Source of the DNA: Muribaculaceae bacterium
GTDB lineage: Bacteria; Bacteroidota; Bacteroidia; Bacteroidales; Muribaculaceae
Assembly: GCA_009775125.1 (NCBI GenBank)
Contig: VSPD01000084.1
Location: forward strand, 1 to 6,637
Length of the DNA: 6,637 bases
Direction: 5' to 3'
A program made the position numbers and the translations under genes. The notes under the pieces are model-generated. The model had not been told where the DNA came from, searched no databases, and saw only the letters and a list, made by a program, of their open reading frames with translations. Of this stretch, positions 1 through 5,306 are shown piece by piece (position 1 is the stretch's first letter; the number at the start of each line of letters is the position of its first letter).

Positions 1-18
1 CATCCCCCCGCCCCATAC

Positions 19-54
19 AAGGCATGCCTCCCACCCGGCGAGGCATGCCTTTTT
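19..54 (+). terminator. Intrinsic terminator of an upstream gene outside the window
   Basis: A 12-bp perfect stem pairs 19-30 with 40-51 around a 9-nt loop (31-39) and runs into a T tract at 50-54. The core of each arm is the 10-base sequence AGGCATGCCT, which is itself palindromic. The T tract lies on the right and there is no comparable A tract on the left, so it should stop rightward transcription from a gene left of the window. It also insulates the R-M operon promoter that follows. Confidence 0.8.
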
Positions 55-77
55 CACAACTATGCACAGATCTCCAT

Positions 78-108
78 TTTGCCAATTCATAAAAATTGTG
101 TAAATTTG
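78..108 (+). promoter_or_regulatory. Bacteroidetes-type promoter of the R-M operon
   Basis: TTTG at 78-81 (the -33 element) and TAAATTTG at 101-108 (the -7 element, consensus TAnnTTTG) are separated by 19 nt, the spacing known for the Bacteroidetes primary sigma factor. Transcription should start near 115. That leaves a leader of only about 15 to 25 nt before the first methyltransferase start codon. A GATC site, the sequence the operon acts on, lies at 69-72, just upstream of the -33 element. No comparable promoter is seen between the four R-M genes, so this one probably drives the whole operon. Confidence 0.75.
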
Positions 109-128
109 CACTATAACGATAGGCCGCT

Positions 129-1049
129 ATGCAAGTAATGACCAAAACAAAAGCAAAACCGTTCCTTAAATGGGCCGGAGGCAAAACCCAACTGCTTTCA
201 ACCATCGACTCCTTTTTGCCAGAATCATTTAGACAAGAAAGAGAGATTACCTATATAGAACCGTTTGTAGGAGGGGGAGCTATGCTTTTCTTTATGTTAC
301 AAAAATACCCCAACATAAAAAGAGCCATAATAAATGATATAAACCCTCATCTTATTAAAACATATACCGTTATAAGAGACACTCCGTTTCTTTTGATTGA
401 ATTTCTCAATGAATTGCAATCAGAATATAGAAGTTTATATAACCCTCATACTCAAAAGGAGTTCTATCTTAATATCCGAAACAGATTCAATACAGAGCGA
501 TTGTCTGATATTGAAGAAGCCGCATATATGATTTTCATGAATAAAACATGTTTCAACGGTCTTTATCGTGAAAATTCAAAGGGACATTTTAATGTTCCAT
601 TCGGCAGATATCAGAATCCAACTATATGTGATGAATCGTTAATAATTGCAGATAGTGAATTACTTCAAGGAGTCGAGATTATTAATGGAGATTTCAGCCA
701 AACACGTAATTATATCGACGGTTTTACGTTTATTTATTTTGACCCGCCATACAGACCTTTGAATTCAACTTCAAGTTTCAATTCGTACGTAAAAGAGGAT
801 TTTAATGATACTGAGCAACAAAGATTACATGATTTTTTTGTGGATCTTTCAGCAGCAGGATGCCTTGAGCTATTAAGCAACTCCGACGGAAAAGGACGAA
901 ACGAAAACGATACATTTTTTGACGATTTGTATCAAGATTTTATAATCGAAAGAGTATTGGCAAAAAGATGTATTAATGCAAACCCCTCAAAACGAGGCTT
1001 TTTAACAGAATTATTAATCAGGAATTACATCGACTATCAAGGAGATTAG
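129..1049 (+). CDS. dpnM: Dam/DpnM-type DNA adenine-N6 methyltransferase (GATC)
   Basis: Transfers a methyl group from S-adenosylmethionine to the N6 of adenine, very probably in GATC, protecting host DNA from the endonuclease encoded next. The motif order is that of the alpha class: PFLKWAGGK (residues 11-19, motif X), EPFVGGGA (44-51, AdoMet-binding motif I), IND (68-70), the target-recognition stretch with FNGLYRENS and FNVPFGRY (142-161), and DPPY (205-208, catalytic motif IV). The recognition stretch and the overall length (306 aa) match DpnM, as I remember that sequence, and Dam. The start at 129 was taken because it gives the longest frame; ATG at 138 is an equally good choice, since neither has a Shine-Dalgarno site and homology begins only at about residue 11. 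It is the first gene of the operon, 26 nt ahead of the endonuclease. Being transcribed first allows modification to precede restriction. The gene is AT-rich, unlike the fumarase downstream. Confidence 0.94.
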   Translation: MQVMTKTKAKPFLKWAGGKTQLLSTIDSFLPESFRQEREITYIEPFVGGGAMLFFMLQKYPNIKRAIINDINPHLIKTYTVIRDTPFLLIEFLNELQSEYRSLYNPHTQKEFYLNIRNRFNTERLSDIEEAAYMIFMNKTCFNGLYRENSKGHFNVPFGRYQNPTICDESLIIADSELLQGVEIINGDFSQTRNYIDGFTFIYFDPPYRPLNSTSSFNSYVKEDFNDTEQQRLHDFFVDLSAAGCLELLSNSDGKGRNENDTFFDDLYQDFIIERVLAKRCINANPSKRGFLTELLIRNYIDYQGD

Positions 1050-1075
1050 AATTCTGAATTATTTTATAAATAGTT

Positions 1076-1897
1076 ATGGAGGATGCATTTAGCGATTTTA
1101 TGAAACCATTAAAGGAAACCCACTTCTCCCTTGGAGACTATGTGGATTTTTCTAAGGTTACTGCTAACGTAGACGCAATTTCAATCAAATTAAACCAATT
1201 GAATTATCTAATCGGTCAAAATGATATGGAGGCCGCCGTTAAACGCTTGTGGGATGAAAATCCAAAAGTGTTTTCGGTTTTGGATGTCTTAATTGCCGTG
1301 AGGAATAAAGACAAGAAGAAAGCCATTGACAAGAATGGTGATATACATTTGGTATCTGATTATTTTAAATCTCCGGAACAGGTTTCTATATTCCTCCATG
1401 AGACAGGCTTAACCGAAGTTTTCCAAAATAAGCTAATTAAGAATTTAGTTGACTATGTTTTCGGTGTAGAGGTCGGGCTCGACTCAAACGCACGTAAGAA
1501 TCGTGGCGGCCATATAATGGAGAGTTTAGTTGCAAATATCTTCGCTAAAAACAACATTGCATTTGAACAAGAAGTATATTACACTGAATTTCCGGAAATC
1601 GTAAAAGCGTTGGGAGCAGATAACAAACGATTCGACTTCGTTATACGGACTCATCAAAAGATTTATCTCATTGAAGCAAACTTTTATACCGGTGGAGGTT
1701 CAAAACTTAATGAAGTAGCAAGAGCATATTCTGAACTCGCTCCAAAAATTAACGCCGTACCAGGATTCGAATTCGTCTGGATAACCGATGGAATCGGATG
1801 GGAATCTGCGCGGAATAAACTTGAAGAGGCATTCGGCCACGTACCGAGTATATATAATCTAACAAATATCAACACCTTTATTGAAAGTATTAAATGA
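1076..1897 (+). CDS. dpnB: Type II restriction endonuclease, DpnII/MboI family (GATC)
   Basis: Predicted to cut double-stranded DNA at unmethylated GATC. The 273-aa product resembles R.DpnII, as I remember it, along its length: LIG near residues 45-47, NLVDYVFGVEVGLD (123-136), ARKNR (139-143), KRFDFVI (184-190), YLIEANFY (197-204), GSKLNE (208-213) and VWITDGIGW (234-242). The probable metal-binding core is D187 with E200-A201-N202, a PD-(D/E)XK arrangement with Asn in place of the usual Lys. My recollection is that DpnII itself has the same Glu-x-Asn, so this looks like a family trait and not damage. The start at 1076 is supported because residues 1-12 align with the DpnII N-terminal region. 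The stop codon overlaps the next start in ATGA, implying translational coupling. The specificity call also rests on the neighbouring Dam-like and DpnA-like methyltransferases. Confidence 0.93.
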   Translation: MEDAFSDFMKPLKETHFSLGDYVDFSKVTANVDAISIKLNQLNYLIGQNDMEAAVKRLWDENPKVFSVLDVLIAVRNKDKKKAIDKNGDIHLVSDYFKSPEQVSIFLHETGLTEVFQNKLIKNLVDYVFGVEVGLDSNARKNRGGHIMESLVANIFAKNNIAFEQEVYYTEFPEIVKALGADNKRFDFVIRTHQKIYLIEANFYTGGGSKLNEVARAYSELAPKINAVPGFEFVWITDGIGWESARNKLEEAFGHVPSIYNLTNINTFIESIK

Positions 1898-2424
1898 TTG
1901 AAGGAGGAATTGGGGGAGGAAATACCCGAACAGGCCTAATATATGAAGCCAAAGTTGACTTAAAAGATTTCTTATGTCAACAGAGAGACTATTTTGTATC
2001 GGGAAATAACATATATTATCAAGGGCAAGAAGTCGGCCAAATGTTTAAAAAACATGATTTATATTCAAAATTCTTAAAACCACGGGGCATAGATTGGCGC
2101 AACAATATATCTGCAAAATTGCTGCCTGACAACGGAATTTATGTTATTGCCAATAACACCGCTTATATAATTGAGGTTAAGACCCAACGCGGAAATGGAA
2201 GTGTTGATGAAAAACTGCAAACTTGTGACTTCAAAAAAAAGCAATATCAAAAATTGTTTTTCCCTCTAAATATTGAAGTTCAATACATTTATATTTTGGA
2301 TGATTGGTTTAGACACCCAAGATATAAAGATGTCCTTGATTATATCATATCCGTTGGGTGCCAGTATTATTTTCAATACATCCCATTACAAAAACTTGGA
2401 CTTCCGGTACCGCCAATCGAATAG
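1894..2424 (+). CDS. Small PD-(D/E)XK nuclease-like protein in the R-M operon
   Basis: I cannot assign a named function. The 176-aa product has a classic PD-(D/E)XK core: P78-D79, a 14-residue hydrophobic stretch predicted as a beta hairpin, then E94-V95-K96. A glycine-rich N-terminus (GGIGGG, 4-9) is followed by TGLIYE (13-18), whose E18 could be the acidic residue of the first core helix. A charged GSVDEKLQTCDFKKKQYQK stretch (102-120) follows the core. No signal peptide, membrane segment or extra DNA-binding domain is visible. It overlaps the DpnII-like stop by ATGA and ends 6 nt before the second methyltransferase, so it belongs to the operon. Possible roles are a second restriction enzyme paired with the second methyltransferase, an auxiliary nuclease or a nicking enzyme. 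I have an unconfirmed memory of similar proteins annotated only as PD-(D/E)XK superfamily members beside other bacterial methyltransferases. The gene is sure; the nuclease fold is likely; its target is unknown. Confidence 0.85.
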   Translation: MIEGGIGGGNTRTGLIYEAKVDLKDFLCQQRDYFVSGNNIYYQGQEVGQMFKKHDLYSKFLKPRGIDWRNNISAKLLPDNGIYVIANNTAYIIEVKTQRGNGSVDEKLQTCDFKKKQYQKLFFPLNIEVQYIYILDDWFRHPRYKDVLDYIISVGCQYYFQYIPLQKLGLPVPPIE

Positions 2425-2430
2425 CAATTC

Positions 2431-3303
2431 ATGATTGTACCTTATTACAAATCCACTGATAGAGCGTTCACCATCGTTAATGGTGATTGCTTTGATGTGC
2501 TTCCTGAGTTTGATTTTAAGTTTGACATGATTTTTGCCGATCCTCCATACTTTCTTTCTAATGGTGGAATAAGTTATCATGCCGGTAAAATTGTTTGTGT
2601 CGACAAAGGAGAATGGGATAAGGGGGGCACACCGGAAAGCATCATGGATTTTAATCGCAAATGGCTGTCACTTTGTCGTGAGAAATTAAAAGATAATGGT
2701 ACAATATGGATTTCAGGAACCCATCATAATATTTTTTCAATAGCCAATATCCTTACTGAACTTGGCTATAAAATCCTTAATGTTATTACATGGGCAAAAA
2801 CAAATCCTCCTCCAAATATATCTTGCCGATTCTTTACCTTTTCGACTGAATTCATTATATGGGCTCGCAAATACCCTAAGGTTCCGCACAAATACAACTA
2901 TGCGTTGATGAAAGCGATCAATGATGGCAAGCAAATGACTGATGTGTGGCGTTTTCCTTCAATTGCCCGATGGGAAAAATCATGCGGTAAACACCCTACG
3001 CAAAAACCATTAGCTCTTCTATCCCGCATAATTTTGGCAAGCACAAACAGAGGTGATTGGATTTTAGATCCTTTCTCTGGATCATCTACAACAGGGATTG
3101 CCGCCAACCTTTGCTGTCGTAGATTTCTTGGCATTGAGCAAATCGAGGAATATGCTCTATTATCACGATTACGTCGTGAAGAAATAGACGACAGACAAGT
3201 TTTCAAAACATTTAAGGGAAAATTAAAAGACCTCTCTTTTGAATCTTCACATGATATAATAAATGAACCATGTGCTGAATACGGAATTGATTTACCTTTC
3301 TAA
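2431..3303 (+). CDS. dpnA: DpnA-type beta-class DNA adenine-N6 methyltransferase
   Basis: A second AdoMet-dependent adenine methyltransferase. The motif order is that of the beta class: FADPPYFLSNGGIS (residues 35-48, catalytic motif IV), a middle recognition region with TWAKTNPPPNISCRFF (120-135), NDGKQMTDVW (164-173), GKHPTQKP (187-194, motif X) and LDPFSGSSTT (212-221, motif I). These stretches match DpnA, the second methyltransferase of the DpnII system, as I remember it; DpnA methylates GATC including in single-stranded DNA. Motif I reads GSS where GSG is usual. Residues past about 255 form a tail that DpnA lacks. The start at 2431 is 6 nt after the preceding stop, consistent with coupled translation. 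Known DpnII operons run M-DpnA-R; here the endonuclease and a small nuclease-like gene come before this gene. It could instead carry a different specificity and pair with the small nuclease. No clear terminator follows. Confidence 0.91.
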   Translation: MIVPYYKSTDRAFTIVNGDCFDVLPEFDFKFDMIFADPPYFLSNGGISYHAGKIVCVDKGEWDKGGTPESIMDFNRKWLSLCREKLKDNGTIWISGTHHNIFSIANILTELGYKILNVITWAKTNPPPNISCRFFTFSTEFIIWARKYPKVPHKYNYALMKAINDGKQMTDVWRFPSIARWEKSCGKHPTQKPLALLSRIILASTNRGDWILDPFSGSSTTGIAANLCCRRFLGIEQIEEYALLSRLRREEIDDRQVFKTFKGKLKDLSFESSHDIINEPCAEYGIDLPF

Positions 3304-3352
3304 AATTCTCCGGCACTCATTTCTTACATATTAGTATTTTTTGCGGAAAAAT

Positions 3353-3383
3353 TTCTGTATTTGTAATTAAAATATTAACTTTG
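3353..3383 (+). promoter_or_regulatory. Probable promoter of the fumarase gene
   Basis: TAACTTTG at 3376-3383 fits the Bacteroidetes -7 consensus TAnnTTTG, and the start codon follows 26 nt later. The -33 element is poor: TTCT or TCTG near 3353-3357 lies at the right distance, while clear TTTG copies at 3340-3343 and 3360-3363 are 32 and 12 nt away. The surrounding 3304-3409 is AT-rich. No hairpin terminator for the R-M operon was found there, so read-through from that operon may add to fumarase expression. Confidence 0.5.
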
Positions 3384-3409
3384 TCGAAACGTTTTACAAA
3401 AACAATTTT

Positions 3410-5068
3410 ATGGCAACAAAACCGTTCAAATACCAGCCGATGTTCCCCGTTGGCGAAGACACCACAGAATATTATCACCTCACTTCCGACTACGTGAAAG
3501 TTGAGAACTGGGGCGGACACGAATTCCTCGTTATCGACCCCGAGGCCCTCACAGTGCTTGCACGTCAGTGCACCCACGACAACGCATTCATGCTCCGCCG
3601 CGAGCACAACGCCATGGTGGCCAAGATTCTCGCCGACTCCGAAGCAAGCGAAAACGACAAGTTTGTCGCCCTCACAATGCTCCGCAACGCCGAGGTGGCA
3701 TCCAAGGGCCAGCTTCCTTTCTGCCAGGACACCGGCACGGCAATCATCCACGGCGAGAAAGGCCAGCGCGTATTCACCGGCTGCGACGACGAAGAACGTC
3801 TGTCGGAAGGCGTTTACCTCACCTACACCACCGACAACCTCCGCTACTCGCAAAACGCCCCCCTCAACATGTACGATGAAGTGAACACCGGATGCAACCT
3901 CCCCGCGCAAATCGACATCCACGCCACCGAAGGCGACGAATACCACTTCCTCTTCGTGGCAAAAGGCGGCGGCTCTGCCAACAAGACATATCTCTATCAG
4001 GAAACAAAAGCCCTCATCAATCCGCGCACACTCATCCCCTTCCTCGTTGAAAAGATGAAATCGCTCGGCACAGCCGCCTGTCCTCCCTATCACATCGCCT
4101 TCGTTATCGGCGGCACTTCCGCAGAAATGAACCTCGCCACCGTGAAAAAGGCCTCGGTTAAATACTACGACAACCTCCCCACCGAAGGCAACGAACTCGG
4201 CCACGCATTCCGCGACGTCGAACTCGAACGTCAGCTCATTGAAGAAGCCCATCGCATCGGCCTCGGCGCGCAATTCGGCGGCAAATATTTCGCCCACGAC
4301 ATCCGTGTGATCCGTCTGCCGCGCCACGGCGCATCGTGCCCCGTAGGCCTCGGCGTGAGCTGCTCGGCCGACCGCAACATCAAGGCAAAAATCAACCGCG
4401 ACGGCCTCTGGATCGAACGCCTCGACGCAAACCCCGGCGAACTCATCCCCGAAGAATACCGCAAGGCCGGCGAAGGCGAAGTAGTGAAAATCGACCTCAA
4501 CCGCCCCATGGCCGAAGTACTCGCCGAACTCTCGAAATATCCCGTGTCGACACGCCTGTCGCTCAACGGCACAATCATCGTGGGCCGCGACATCGCACAC
4601 GCCAAAATCAAAGAACGCCTCGACGCCGGCGAACCCATGCCCCAGTATCTAAAAGACCACCCCATCTACTACGCCGGACCCGCCAAGACCCCGGCCGGAA
4701 TGCCCTCAGGCTCCTTCGGCCCCACCACAGCCGGACGCATGGACCCCTACGTCGACCAGTTCCAGGCCGCTGGAGGCTCAATGATAATGATTGCTAAGGG
4801 CAACCGCTCCAAGCAAGTAACCGACGCATGCCACAAGCACGGAGGCTTCTACCTCGGCTCAATCGGCGGACCCGCCGCTGTGCTCGCCCAGAACTCCATC
4901 AAGAACGTTGAACTTCTCGAATACCCCGAACTCGGCATGGAAGCAATCTGGAAAATCGAAGTTGAAGACTTCCCCGCATTCATCCTTGTCGACGACAAAG
5001 GCAACGACTTCTTCACACAAATCTCCGAACGCTGCAAATCCTGCGGCCTACAAGTAAACCGACCATAA
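3410..5068 (+). CDS. fumA: Fumarate hydratase class I, [4Fe-4S]-dependent (EC 4.2.1.2)
   Basis: Catalyses reversible hydration of fumarate to (S)-malate in the cytosol. In succinate-producing Bacteroidales it normally runs from malate to fumarate, feeding fumarate reductase. The 552-aa product is close to E. coli FumA/FumB in length and sequence, as I remember FumA, from the FKYQPMFP N-terminus to the VEDFPAFILVDDKGNDFF C-terminal stretch. Cluster ligands are visible as C105 (LPFCQDTGT), C224 (AACPPYH) and C318 (VSCSADRN). D107, next to the first ligand, is the expected catalytic residue. The N-terminal cluster-binding domain runs to about residue 330. The C-terminal domain carries substrate-binding motifs such as NGTIIVGRDIAHAK and GPTTAGRMD. 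The enzyme is expected to be oxygen-sensitive, suiting an anaerobe. It appears monocistronic, with its own promoter and a hairpin directly after the stop. Codons are GC-ending (gac, ctc, cgc), unlike the R-M genes. Confidence 0.97.
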   Translation: MATKPFKYQPMFPVGEDTTEYYHLTSDYVKVENWGGHEFLVIDPEALTVLARQCTHDNAFMLRREHNAMVAKILADSEASENDKFVALTMLRNAEVASKGQLPFCQDTGTAIIHGEKGQRVFTGCDDEERLSEGVYLTYTTDNLRYSQNAPLNMYDEVNTGCNLPAQIDIHATEGDEYHFLFVAKGGGSANKTYLYQETKALINPRTLIPFLVEKMKSLGTAACPPYHIAFVIGGTSAEMNLATVKKASVKYYDNLPTEGNELGHAFRDVELERQLIEEAHRIGLGAQFGGKYFAHDIRVIRLPRHGASCPVGLGVSCSADRNIKAKINRDGLWIERLDANPGELIPEEYRKAGEGEVVKIDLNRPMAEVLAELSKYPVSTRLSLNGTIIVGRDIAHAKIKERLDAGEPMPQYLKDHPIYYAGPAKTPAGMPSGSFGPTTAGRMDPYVDQFQAAGGSMIMIAKGNRSKQVTDACHKHGGFYLGSIGGPAAVLAQNSIKNVELLEYPELGMEAIWKIEVEDFPAFILVDDKGNDFFTQISERCKSCGLQVNRP

Positions 5069-5116
5069 AACCGTGGCTCATACCCTTTCTCCATCTAAGG
5101 GCGAGCCACGGTTCTT
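5069..5116 (+). terminator. Hairpin terminator after the fumarase gene
   Basis: An 11-bp perfect stem pairs 5069-5079 with 5103-5113. After a small asymmetric bulge (5080-5082 against 5102), a further 5 bp pair 5083-5087 with 5097-5101 around a 9-nt loop. It begins at the base after the fumarase stop. The downstream T content is modest (TTCTT), while four A's precede the stem, so it may also terminate leftward transcription. It separates fumarase from the amylase gene. Confidence 0.75.
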
Positions 5117-5162
5117 CATATCACAACACTTTCACTACAAGCAAATAATTCCGAGAATTAAA

Positions 5163-5232
5163 TTTTGCGTCAATCATCATTAATCATCCGTTAATTTTAA
5201 TTAATGAATAATTCACGACGATTAACGCAAAA
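5163..5232. repeat. Long imperfect palindrome upstream of the amylase gene
   Basis: TTTTGCGTCAAT (5163-5174) and ATTAACGCAAAA (5221-5232) are inverted copies matching at 11 of 12 positions. Between them CATTAAT (5178-5184) and ATTAATG (5200-5206) form a 7-bp inner inverted repeat. The whole element is AT-rich and lies 74 nt before the amylase start codon. It could be an operator, a cruciform or a folded leader. I see no full TAnnTTTG element with a properly spaced TTTG in 5117-5306, so the amylase promoter is not identified. Confidence 0.5.
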
Positions 5233-5306
5233 CTTTTTCACGCAATCCAAAAAATACACGTAATTAACGTTTAAAATTACTCATTTTTTGCATCATACTT
5301 AATATC

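Noticed and set aside
2898..3206. 102-aa minus-strand frame opposite the DpnA-like gene
   Set aside because: Overlaps conserved methyltransferase motifs on the + strand; the product has no recognisable features.
3304..3352. Terminator for the R-M operon
   Set aside because: The region has T runs but I could not find a stem of useful length before them.
3317..4600. 427-aa open frame on the minus strand
   Set aside because: It lies almost wholly antisense to the fumarase, whose match to FumA is unmistakable. The translation is a low-complexity Val/Ala/Phe/Glu/Gly-rich shadow of GC-rich codons and shows no family motif.
4336..4797. 153-aa plus-strand frame within the fumarase
   Set aside because: A +1-frame shadow with an implausible Arg/Pro-rich composition. 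Similar frames at 3501-3884 and 3568-3879 were dropped for the same reason.
5159..5167. TAAATTTTG as an amylase -7 promoter element
   Set aside because: It has one base too many for TAnnTTTG and no TTTG at the proper upstream distance. It is also part of the palindrome's left arm.
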